The position numbers and the translations under genes were made by a program. Positions 23,321 to 33,838 of a stretch of 64,000 nucleotides of DNA are shown piece by piece. The stretch's first letter is position 1; the number at the start of each line of letters is the position of its first letter. The DNA comes from Ostrinia nubilalis (taxonomy: Eukaryota > Arthropoda > Insecta > Lepidoptera > Crambidae). Under the pieces are notes generated by a model. That model saw nothing but the letters and a program-made list of their open reading frames with translations, was not told the origin of the DNA and did not search any database. The DNA lies in contig NC_087112.1 of the NCBI RefSeq assembly GCF_963855985.1, forward strand, positions 2,048,501 through 2,112,500. Direction: 5' to 3'.

Positions 23321-24358
23321 CCCTTAACTGGTATTGAAAAAAATATTTTTCATTGGTTTTGAACCTTATGTTAGGTCACTAAAGTTTACAATTTGGTGGC
23401 ATTAATTCTGCGATTATCAGATAAAGGCTGAAGGCAGTCAGTGGCAACAAAATATTTGATAGGAATGTTCAATAGCAATTATACTGAATGCTTGATAAAA
23501 TCTAATAACATTAATTAGTTTAAAGATTGAAATGAGTTGAGACTCGGTGTTAACTTTTTTTTTAATTGCTTATTTTAAATAGCTGCAATAATTACCTACA
23601 TATTTTATAATTTGCACTTAAAATTGTAAACAAAACAATTTTTTACATTGAATAACCCTACAAAACAAATATTTATGTAAGAACGCTAAATTATTTTAAA
23701 ATAAGTTTTAATTTAATTTCAAAATAAACCAACAATAATTACTTAAAATTATTAGCGTTAATGTAACGTAATATCAGAACCAGTATTACATGTACAATCG
23801 GCAGCTCATACGGCTACACATTTTGTTCAAAACTAGTATCTATTACAACTCCATAAGAATACAGTGTAGGCTTATCGTGTTGTCTGTACATATTTTATAT
23901 TTCGTAGGCCAATAGTGAAGACATCAGATGAAAGTTGTCGCGGCCTCAATATCGAACGCCTTTCGATCACTGTCGGTATATCGACTCGATAAAACGTTAT
24001 AAAAACTAAGGAGGTCGCGACGCTGACGTTACGCACTAGGCTGATACTTAACCCTTAGCCAAGCAGTGGTCAAATGGACCCCATACCACATGAACTTTTC
24101 GCTATGAAGATACGGCTCAAAACATCACGAACAAGAGGCTGACAAAGGTGACTGAGTTTCTTCCGCCACTTCTTCTCAGCACCAGCCTATAATGTTGTCC
24201 CGAAGTGGTGGTAGGGCAAGCTATATTTGGGACGTGTATGAGTGCCCTGGGAAGGGCCTATGTACTAAATAAACTATTTTATTTTTTATCGTACTATTCA
24301 TAGTGAAGATACGGTTAAAAACTAATGAAAATATTTTTTTCTTAACCCTAGATAAGGG
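23321..24358. mobile_element. Possible piggyBac-like non-autonomous element
   Basis: TTAA followed by CCCTTAACTGG at 23317 and an inverted CTAGATAAGGG followed by TTAA at 24352-24362 form imperfect termini. Next to them, AAAAAAATATTTTTCATT on the left is mirrored on the right. A further TTAACCCTTAGCCAAG lies at about 24050, so two related insertions may be adjacent. Positions 24135-24290 look like an inserted SINE/LINE 3' piece (CGCCACTTCTTCTCAGCACC, ending in an AATAAA-type tail). Confidence 0.4.
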
Positions 24359-24362
24359 TTAA

Positions 24363-26214
24363 TTAAAGAGGTCTATAACGACCCCATCGCTATCTGTAAG
24401 GGTCTCTGTGATCAAAATGGGGGACAATGAGATGCAAATGGGAGTCCATTTGACACAACAAGACACAAGTAAACAGTTCGCGAGTATAGTAGGTTAGTGC
24501 TAACTATACAAGAGATTTCTTATTCTTTAACGAGAAGACTCCAAGATGTCTAATTTAGGGACATCTTTTTATATGGTTGGTATTGATTAGAGGACATTTA
24601 CAGGATTCAAACAGCCTTATCTAAGAAAGACTCCATGATGGATCAAGCCATAAGAAACGCCCATGATGAATCATCATAAAATTAACCAGGTTGTCCCAGC
24701 CCACACGATACAAAAACAATCATTGTATCTATGTTTCTACTAGTAGTACACTAGCTAGTACATAGTAGTATGAGCTATACCGCCCATATGCAGTTTTACT
24801 CGTTTCCCTGCGTGATCGAATCAGAAATGAGGAGATCCGCAGGAGAACCAGTGACCGACATGCCTCGCAGAATTGCTAAAATCAAGTGGCAGTGGGCGGG
24901 GCACATAGCTCGTCGTAGAGACGATGGCCGTTGTATTACTAACTTTTTTGACCGGGACATTTTGCAACCTGGACCTTCTGCACCTAAAGGGTACGAGGGT
25001 GGGTGGAGCAAACTTTGAACAGTCTAAATTAGACAATCATAGAAATGTTTAATTAATTAATTGGTACAGATTATTCGGCTTCGTTAGATCAAGGCCTTTT
25101 TCAGTAGGGGCGGCGATTAAGTTTTTTTTTTGTAAATTACACCTAATTCTAAATGCCAACCATACCTTTGTAATAAAGCAGGACATACGTGAATACTCTC
25201 TCTCTCTCACGCCAGTACCTATCACAATGTGAGTGACAGAGAAAACATCTCGACTCGAGTTATTTGCAAAGTAGGCCCCCAAGAGATGCGAGTATATTCT
25301 GGATTGGCGAATAATTGCCATGCGATGGACAGCTGTACAGCGGTGGAAACATTCCTGTTTCATAATAAACCTTCGTGCCTTGTAATAAAGTTTAACGTCT
25401 ATCAAATGTGAGTGACTGTACACAGCTCAATTAACAAGATGATTCGCTTAGGGAAAAGGGAATTGGGTCTAGATCAGCAGCACTCAACCTTTTTTTATTG
25501 ACACAGACGTTTTTCCATGAAGGGGGTGCTCGCCTGCTCTGGTCACAACTAATACATATTATTATGTTACACAACAAATAACCTTAGGCCTTAGTTACAA
25601 AATCAGGGCAGACTGCATTTTGAGTATCACTGTTGTATCCAATCCAAGTTATGGTTTTGGGTATAAACAAAATTAATAATGTGCAGCCCAGACTACTTTT
25701 TAGATGCTAAAACCTATTACGGCTGCATAAGATAGCAATGTTTGCCTTGATAATATCTTCGCCACCCACACACTATGTATCCAAAAGGTTAACGTATGTG
25801 ACGCATAGTTTGCGGTGCATAAAAAGCTATTTTTCAGTTTGTACCTAGTTACAGATAGGTAATCATAAACACCATTAGAATTTAAACCTTATTACAGTGG
25901 AATAAAACGTAGTGTGTACATTTTGTGCTCTTGACTGTACCTGCCCAAATTAAATCCGTTTGATATATTTATGAAAACCTCCAGCCTCCAGCTTAGAAAT
26001 AAAACTATACCAAGACCTACCCGCCACTGGTGTGACGTCATAGTCTAAATTGCGCTCTTCATCCCTAAGTTCTATGGGGGAGGGGACTGGGAATGACGTC
26101 AGGGGCAGCTAGGTCTAATTTTATTTCGACGACAAGTCTAGAGGGCAGATTTTTATTGTGCCTATTTACTGCATGAATGTCAACGTATAGATTACGAAGC
26201 TCTATAGCATCTTA
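24363..26214. other. Non-genic stretch with an RTE fragment
   Basis: Positions 24800-24935 (plus) are a decayed RTE piece (nucleotides for IKWQWAGHIARR) of the family at 22.8 kb. A short CT-rich run lies at about 25195-25210. Positions 25465-25500 (CAGCACTCAACCTTTTTT) resemble a hAT terminus. No host exon was recognised. Confidence 0.4.
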
Positions 26215-27780
26215 TGTACTATCGGGGACTCTTCCGCCTGACCACTTTGTAGAAATTTTAGCGTAAGCGCATCGCTCCGGTCACGTGCTCACCCCGTCTC
26301 TAATTGGTTACGCATTTTACTATATTTTTACTACGACCAATAAGAGACAATCAGGGCTTAGGTTGCAATACGAAATACCATTGTGCACTTTATTGTCATA
26401 CGTTTAAGGTTTAAAACGAAATGTTTCTTTTTCTTCAATCTTTCTTAGTTTTAGGCTGAGTTGCACCACCTAACTTTGACCGTAACTATAACAGTAACCG
26501 GTGCTTTTTGTATGGAGTTTGACAGATTTTTGACGTTTGTCAAAGTTAAAGTAAGATGGTGCAACTCAGCCTTAGAATTTTAATAATACTTAGAATTTGG
26601 TTACAAACAAATAGATAATGTATTTTTTTAATATTGTGTTTTTATACGAGGTCTGTCTGCTTTTTCCTTTGGCGAACTGTCGACATATTCTCGCCTTTGT
26701 TTTTTCGTGAAGTTTTGTGATCAATAACCGATTGATTTTGTTTTGTGTTGACCCGTGCTATGAATTATTGGACTGTTTGATTGCCTTTTTATTGACCTCC
26801 GCGCGATTACTGAACCATGCCTCTCAAAATAATTCTTAATTCTTATTTATTACAAACTTATCTACAATAAACATTGTTATCTGTTTAAGTATTATTTAGT
26901 TTGAAGTTTAATTGTTATTGATTTAAGACCTTGTGTTTAGACACTTAATGTGCAATAAAAAATTGTATTTGAAATAAAACTAACTTAATATTATAATATT
27001 TACGATAACCAATTACCTGGATCATTGCTACCTAGTGCAATATTTGTATTAAATTGTAATAACGTAGTTAGATAAGTGTTTCTTTAAAACGGAAAACAAA
27101 AGTTGCTAATGTATTAAAAATAAATAGAAACCTATTATAGGTTTTTATTTACATTCAAGGATTTAAGAAAGTTATTATGAAGTTATCTTACAATAAAGCC
27201 ACAAATATTCCTTAACTCTTTACTAATTAATTCAATAACATAATATTGTTTATAAATTATAAGTTCCGAATAAATTAAATACCTATTAAATAAGTAAAAT
27301 TCGAAAGTAACTAACTGTATGATTTTGTATTTCTCGCCTTAACTAGCTAAACTAATATCACGAGATTTACACTCTTAATCTTAATATCAACAATAATTAT
27401 AGAAAGGGCTACGTTTTTCTCAGGAAATTGCACAGTTACCTCGGAATGTGCGATACCAATTTTGTGACCCGAGCGGGCAATCACTAGTTCAAATTTTACA
27501 CGAAGCCCCATATAATATTTTGTAGCGATTCTTTATTGGATTTCAAATTGACTAAAATGCGACGTTGCCAAACGAGCGCTACGGATGCGGGTAATAAGCA
27601 ATACTCAATCCTAAACGCTTCACATAGAGCTTGGTTTGCAAGGGTAAACATCTACAGTGGTGCGCCGACGCTGCTTAGACCCGAAACATGAATGAACGGG
27701 GGGCGTAGCATAATCGAGCGTGTGTGTGCAAACAATTTAGGCCCTTAAGGTGTCAAGGCGTCCGAGTCCCCGATAGTACA
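26215..27780. mobile_element. 1.57-kb element with TIRs
   Basis: TGTACTATCGGGGACTCTTC at the left is mirrored by GTCCGAGTCCCCGATAGTACA at the right, with partial inward extension (CCGCCTGAC / GTCAAGGCG). The interior is AT-rich, has no transposase frame, and contains a complete PIF-like MITE at 26454-26571. The superfamily is unknown; no convincing target duplication was seen. Confidence 0.6.
26454..26571. mobile_element. PIF/Harbinger-like MITE, 118 bp
   Basis: GGCTGAGTTGCACCA and its inverse TGGTGCAACTCAGCC bound the element, with TTA on both sides (26451-26453, 26572-26574). It is nested in the larger TIR element. A decayed relative is seen at 59689-59813 in MED26 intron 6. Confidence 0.75.
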
Positions 27781-30700
27781 TACCTACTTGGAAAAAAGAG
27801 CTATTTTGAAAAAAAAGAAATGTTAGTCTCCAATTTTAGAATCCAGTTCTCTGATATGGGATATGGCTAAATCGTACGTCCTATGACGTCATGTTTCTTT
27901 TTGCTTCAAGACAGACCTGACCTGACTGACAACAAATTAGGCATAATATACCTAATGCTTTGTATGTTCCAAGTCCAACTGGGAATGGAAACCAGTACTT
28001 CGGAAACGGAATCAAGAGAGTTCAACTCCCTAGCCACTTGGCCATGTCGGTGTTGTCTCATGACGATTTTGCAAATATTTTCGACCTGCGCGGTTGGAAG
28101 CGGCCTAATCATTAGTAAGAAAAAGATTAGTGAATATAATTTTCTCATGATAAGAGACAGTTAGATAAAATTACAATATACACAAACCAATGAAGTAATA
28201 AAACACTGTTGGCAGCCACCGTGACTTAGTTTTTATTTGATCGTCCTCCAAGGCGAGCCAGTTTTAATGAATCGATTGATCGGCCCGTCATGATATGGGC
28301 AATATGGGCATGATGTCGACGTGTTGATATATTATTCAATATTTTACCGACCTTGTGCCGTGGACATAAGAAACAAAACGTTAGGGGAGGTCAGGGATCT
28401 TGTGGAGGCATTTCTACCAGAGCTGACTTAGGGGTATGCGGCCTCTTAACTTGGTCTACATTGAGGTCATAATCTATGGGACGATATTTAGGATGCCCGG
28501 TTGATAGAAACGGGAAAGAATCCATGTATTCTGGATTACTCATTCATCATCATATTCATCAGCTCATTAATTTAGTCTCAACTGCAGGAAGACTGCCTGT
28601 ATTTCATCATCATCATTTCAGCCATAGGACGTCCACTGCTGAACATAGGTCTCCCCATTGATTTCCAGTTTCCACAATTTGCCGGTTGGGGGATGCCTTT
28701 ATGAGGTCGTCGGTGTATTTAATCAATGGCAAATGGAGGATTTACTACACTCCCCACGCCGGCTAGACGAGTTAGGCAGGCCTGATGTTTGTATTTCTCC
28801 CATGGTCGCCTCTTACGACATCCACTGAAAGAGGAGTTGGGCTGGTCCTATTCCACTCAGCTAGAACCACATGGCAAAGTGTATAAATTAATTAATTTAG
28901 CCCAGCGCTGTGGTCTTTCACGAGATTCACTACCAGTTTAGGATTATTAATTTGATATCGTCAATAAAGACTATAAGCGGTCTAAAATCTAAATATAACT
29001 TCCTAAGACCTTTATCAAATAACTAGATCGTTCGGCAATCTTGACTTAAAAAAGACCCCGATATAGACCATAAGCACCGAAATAATCGGGTTAACTTATA
29101 ATTAATTACTTTTATCAATTCTACTTTTAGAACTGCCATCATAACTTTGCCAAACTTGGGAAAGTACGTCCGTATCTAGAACCTAGATTTGAGTCGTCTA
29201 GTTTCAAAACCCGCTAAAACGCTCCTGCAACTAATTTCTGTTTATATCTCTAAAATTTTAGGCCTTGCTCAAACGTATGTCAGACACTGTTTTTGTGTGT
29301 GATTGAGCTCGCCAGACTAATAAACTACCGAATCAAACTAATTCAGACACCCAAGCTTTTTCAGACTAGATGGAAGAAGTACTAAATACCACGTGAATGT
29401 AAGAGAACACTAAAGATTTACTTCAAATACACATCCATGACAATAGTATACTATCACATTTGCTTGACTGACGAAGTAATAAATTCAAAAACATAAGAAC
29501 TGTTGAGTTAGCTTTCTGTGACCCTTTATCAGATTGCTTGAACTTCATCCGTTTAGAACTATTCGAAAAAGATGCCAACATGAGCGACAATGACGAATTT
29601 TTTTCGTCCGTTTAGTCCTACTGAACTAAATGGCATAACTATGGACTATTGATCAAGACTGACTTCGTCTGCGGGTAGCCTAAACTTATAATAAAATCCA
29701 GCCATCACACCAGTGCCGCTAAATCTGGGCAGGCTTTAGATAGTGATGTAGGTGTGACCAAATCTCGATGTTTTTATCACTAGTAATTTTCCAATTCTAT
29801 CGGCTTAACAGTAGGGTTGCCGCGTTTACATAAAATTTTATTTATTTATTTCTAGAAGACCAGAAAGAGTTACCTACAGCTTCAGTTAGTAGGTAACAGT
29901 AAATTCTAATCTAACGAAACTACGAATTGGCTTGCTGTCCTGTTGTATCACAGCACAGCTTAGTGACTGGCTGTTTGGGTACCGAGAGACTGCCGACTTC
30001 TTTTAACTATGTCATAAGTTTTCCCGCGGCTTTGCCCGCGTGAATTCCGGTCTACTATACATATAGCCTTGTTATTTAAGAATAATTTTCATTCTAATGG
30101 TAAAAAAAAAAACTTTTGAAATTAAACCATTAGTTTTTGAGATTATTCGTTACGAACATACAAACATTGTTTGAGCTCGAGTTCGAGTTTCTCGCAATTT
30201 TCTACCGAGCAACCGGAAAGTTTACGTAAGACAATGCTTACAAGATTACAGTCTAGTAGGTATGTATGTAAAGTAATAGTATAATAGAACATTTATTTAT
30301 CGAACTGTATATATTTACAGTATTTATGGCATCCCTGCTTATCTCCGACAGGTTATGTTATCACGAGTTGGATGCACTCGACACCCGACACCCACTGATG
30401 TCTGATGTCCACGGTGTCATTGATAACGCGAAAAACAATACCACCTTTAATAACATCCGGTTGTGGTACAAATTAATATCATCATCATCATCATCTCAGC
30501 CACAGGACGTCTACTGCTGAACATAGGCCTCCCCCAATGACTTCCACATCGCACGGTTGGTAGCGGCCTGCATCAAGCGCCTTCCTGCTACCTTTATCAG
30601 GTTCAATCAGCTTGTAAATTAATAACATCTGACATAAAGTTAGTATGAAGCTGGGCAAATGCGAATTATCATTACCTAATTTTAATATGCTATTATATTT

Positions 30701-31090
30701 GTTTTTTTAAATTTTAGTACAGTCGACAGGACAGCAGATCAGACATTTTTGTAGCAAATTCGCTCCAATTACCCCATCAAATCCTAAGGGGTCGTATACG
30801 GCTGCAGTATTGTGTCTCGAAGTGCTTCTTCTTCTTATCGTGTCGACAACAAACCTACACACTACACAGTGTCAGCCCAAAACTCCGCTACAAGAGTGGC
30901 GTTGTCAGCAGCATTCATTAAATCCTCCTGCGTGCAATAGCTCGGGCACTCAGGGCACGACATCATGTGCTTCATCGACTGGGGAACAAAACCGCACCTG
31001 CACTCCATGTTTGAGTCATCCAAGAATCCCCACCTGACCAGATTGTCAGACTCGAAGTGCTAAAGATGTCACAGTGATGCACCGCGTATG
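27781..31090. other. Non-genic, repeat-bearing stretch
   Basis: It contains RTE 3' fragments at about 28600-28715 and 30477-30602 (both minus, with CAT-triplet tails). A second RTE-related piece at 28540-28870 resembles 2105-2340. A Helitron-type fragment lies at about 30018-30165 (CCCGCGGCTTTGCCCGCGTG). A LINE fragment at about 30825-31040 contains GTGTCGACAACAAACCTAC, and the same sequence recurs at 63375-63500. Short open frames here are not conserved by eye. Confidence 0.5.
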
Positions 31091-31282
31091 CATAACTTTT
31101 ATTCAATTATTCTCGAAATGTGAAAATAAGCGAGACTAATTAGTCCAAACTTGTTGATCAAACAAGGAAGTTATAAACATACCATGGACGTAATTTGGAA
31201 GTCATTTCCTTCGAATTTCCATACAAAAACAATTAAACTTCTTTGTTATCATATGTATATGCCTGTGTGAATTTGGGACATT

Positions 31283-31597
31283 TTAAGGAACTAAACTAAT
31301 ACCACAAAATAAATTAAATATTCTAAAGACAAGAGTGTACAGGACAAACAAGTAGAATATCCCAGTGGGTCTAGCCAAAGTGCTCATTATATTCGCAAAC
31401 CAGTCGAAAAGTGGTAGAAAGGCCTTTTCTTGTATGGAATTTTGACGGATTTGATTTTCGATTCGATCAAAAAGTGCAACTGGTCTATGAGGGCTAGAAA
31501 AATCACGATTTTCCTTTGACTGCGGCTCGGACACATCCCAACCCTGGTCAGCGTGGAGGGAGAGTGTAGACAAAGTCCTCATTAGAAAATGTAGCAA
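31283..31597 (-). CDS. Small protein with C-terminal membrane segment, unknown
   Basis: This is a minus-strand frame of about 104 codons. The first half is polar (DQGWDVSEPQSKENRDF). It is followed by VALFDRIENQIRQNSIQEKA, a hydrophobic run LPLFDWFANIMSTLARP, and GIFYLFVLYTLVFRIFNLFC at the very C-terminus. This layout would suit a tail-anchored or small integral membrane protein. Composition reads as coding and there is no transposon motif. The putative start lies only about 100 bp from the likely 5' end of a plus-strand transcript, suggesting a shared promoter. A minus-strand AATAAA occurs near 31095. The family is not recognised; a retrocopy cannot be excluded. Confidence 0.4.
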   Translation of the reverse strand: MLHFLMRTLSTLSLHADQGWDVSEPQSKENRDFSSPHRPVALFDRIENQIRQNSIQEKAFLPLFDWFANIMSTLARPTGIFYLFVLYTLVFRIFNLFCGISLVP

Positions 31598-31830
31598 TCG
31601 TGTGAAATATTATGTTGGAGTATATTGGCTCCGTGCACGATTACAGCGCCAACTAGCGTCCACAACTTTGTGGGTTCTGTCACATTGACATTTAGGTCGT
31701 ATATTTGTGAAAAAATATCGAAATGAAAAAATAACAAATATTTTCAACTAATAAATTGTTGTGATAGGTACCACGATTTGGGTGGAAAAAAGGTTTTGAA
31801 ATCATTTTGGTCATTCAAATCAAATGAGGT
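31598..31830. promoter_or_regulatory. Possible bidirectional promoter and 5' exon
   Basis: The gap between two divergent coding candidates holds a GC-richer patch (CAGCGCCAACTAGCGTCC at about 31648) in otherwise AT-rich sequence. On the plus strand a consensus splice donor (GAG|GTAAGT) occurs at 31829, before the acceptor at 32003. Promoter activity is inferred only from the arrangement. Confidence 0.25.
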
Positions 31831-32003
31831 AAGTCCAAAAAGTGTGTTTAATTTTGATTGTGTCAGGGTTTGTTTACTTCATTTATAGTTGTAGTTTTAC
31901 AGTAAAACAAAAAGAAAAAGCTACTTTAACGGTTTCATTATATAACAGTAAATATATTTAAATGTTTCTGTATCGCTAGTAATAAATTAAATATCGTTTT
32001 CAG

Positions 32004-32233
32004 ATCGAAATGAGTATCGTTTTGAAGACCGGGTTTGTGAGAGTTACAATATCAAATTCCAACCACAAACCGTATTTAAAGGAAAGTTGTTGGTATTGGC
32101 TGGACAAGTCCGAGATGTAGAAGAATTAAGAACAAAACAAGGGCAGAGTTCAATAATTCACGCTCTCATCATAAGGCAAACATCTGTGCACAACAACTAC
32201 TGTGACTCATTTTTGTACTACCACGTTGTATAG
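32004..32233 (+). CDS. Candidate terminal exon, unknown product
   Basis: After an acceptor (ATCGTTTTCAG) an open frame begins with two nucleotides, then 75 codons and a TAG. It reads YRFEDRVCESYNIKFQPQ, then VFKGKLLVLAGQVRDVEELR and TSVHNNYCDSFLYYHVV. The composition is coding-like, yet the preceding donor at 31829 does not give an open frame in that phase, so the first exon may be elsewhere or the gene may be decayed. I do not recognise the family. The LINE at 32.37 kb starts shortly downstream, and this could also be part of the sequence into which that LINE inserted. Confidence 0.3.
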
Positions 32234-32369
32234 TTTAGTTATTTCCAAATTGTAAACGGCTATTAAAACAGCCCTATCGAAATACAGTCCACTCTTTTAT
32301 TTAAGTTCCCAGTAGGACCCTTTTCATGCGATTAATTAATGATATTAAAATGTATTATGTAGAATCGCT

Positions 32370-33536
32370 TTGCCATTGACAGATACATCTGATGACAGAG
32401 CTTACATTATTTCTACTTTTGACCACCATGAGCGCTGCGATAGATTATGTCCCCCCCACCTAGTACTTCGCACCCAGCGAATTGCTGCTTTAGTGATTTT
32501 AGACCACCGGGCTAACTGGAGGTGCGTCTCGTGCAAGAGCAAGCAGCCCAAAACCGACAATACTAACACGCCGGTCCGAGCTTCGCCCGAGTACATCACG
32601 CAGCGACGCGGCGCCTCTGATCTCAGCCCCATGCAGCTGGACACCACCTTGCCGGAGCAGGGGCACGACGACCAAAATGACACCGCGCTAAATATGACCG
32701 TCGAGGTGTCAGACATCCAGGCGCTCACTATGGAGATCAGGCACTTCCGTGAGGTCTTCACTTCCGAGCTCCAGGCGTTGAGGGAGCAGATGGGCGCGCT
32801 CAAAGATGAGGTGTCGGCGCTGTCCGGCAGATTAGACCGCTGCGAGAGCCGCACGAGCGCACTGGACAAGCGGATGGACACCATCGAGGTCTGCCTCACG
32901 GGCGTCGGGCACGCGAACTCGGAGCGCCTGGACGAGGTCGAGAAGAAGCTGAAGGCGGTGGGACGCGTGCAGACGGAGGCGGGCACCGGCGCCGGGTCGG
33001 GAGTCGTCGCGGCGCTGGAGCGGACCGTCGCCGAGCTGAAGCTGGAGCTCAACGACCGCGACCAGGACGCGCTCCTCGCGGACCTGGAGATCGGCGGCCT
33101 CCCGGACGAGAAGGGCGAGAACGTCTTCCACAGCGTGGCCGTGCTCGCCGGCCGCCTCGGGGTGTCCCTGGAGGAGCGGGACGTCGTGTTCGCGGAGCGC
33201 GTGGGTGCGCCCCCGGCCGAGTCCGGCGGGGCCCGCCCGCGCCGCGTGGTGGTGCGCCTGGCGCGCCGCCAGCTGCGCGACGACCTGCTGCGGGCCGCGC
33301 GCGTGCGTCGCGGCGCTACGGGCGAGGGTGGCGGCCGGGTGTACATCAACGAGCGCCTGACCCGCTCCAATCGGCTGCTGTTCTACCGGGCGCGAGAGGA
33401 GTGCCGCGGGCGCCAGTGGAGGTACTGCTGGACGAGACGAGGCCGTATATTCGCCCGCAAAAGCGATGGGTCCCAGGTCTACTCGCTGAGATCGCTAGAT
33501 GACCTGTCTAGAGTTTTCGGCTGCTCGGGGTCATGA
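32370..33536 (+). CDS. LINE ORF1 with coiled coil and FP25K-like domain
   Basis: This frame of about 388 codons opens at a non-ATG codon and lacks a clear start. The N-terminus carries a partial PHD-like zinc motif (ERCDRLCPPH .. NWRCVSCKSK at residues 21-57) that lacks its first ligands. A coiled coil follows at about 112-175 (EVFTSELQALREQMGALKDE), then an L1-like RNA-binding region at about 225-310. The C-terminal domain (about 325-385, YCWTRRGRIFARKSDG) is shared with baculovirus FP25K-type proteins and other insect LINE ORF1s. Such proteins coat the element RNA and deliver it for reverse transcription. From 32800 to 33420 the GC content is far above the neighbourhood. The frame is otherwise intact. 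ORF2 follows on the same strand about 300 bp later. Confidence 0.75.
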   Translation: MPLTDTSDDRAYIISTFDHHERCDRLCPPHLVLRTQRIAALVILDHRANWRCVSCKSKQPKTDNTNTPVRASPEYITQRRGASDLSPMQLDTTLPEQGHDDQNDTALNMTVEVSDIQALTMEIRHFREVFTSELQALREQMGALKDEVSALSGRLDRCESRTSALDKRMDTIEVCLTGVGHANSERLDEVEKKLKAVGRVQTEAGTGAGSGVVAALERTVAELKLELNDRDQDALLADLEIGGLPDEKGENVFHSVAVLAGRLGVSLEERDVVFAERVGAPPAESGGARPRRVVVRLARRQLRDDLLRAARVRRGATGEGGGRVYINERLTRSNRLLFYRAREECRGRQWRYCWTRRGRIFARKSDGSQVYSLRSLDDLSRVFGCSGS

Positions 33537-33838
33537 CTCGTTGGATCCTGTAAACAAGTATATTTTTTTAAACTGATTTATGTTTGCAATGGTTTTGTTT
33601 ACTCAATAATTCACATCACAATTTTAAAACTGCTTACCTATCGAAATACTCTGTTACTGTTGCAATATCTACAAACTTGTTATTGTGTTTCTCATTGCTA
33701 CTTTCTTAATATGTTACCAAATCTTAGATTTAAAACTAGTATAAAATGCTCTTATCAGTTGTTCCAAAAAATTATATTTAAAAGGGCCATTCATATAGAC
33801 ATTTATCGGTGTATTAATTATACAAATCTAGCACAGGC

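Noticed and set aside
32402..33370. Open frame of 322 codons on the minus strand
   Set aside because: It is the antisense of the GC-biased LINE ORF1. Its Arg/Ser/Pro-rich composition follows from that bias, and no domain is visible.
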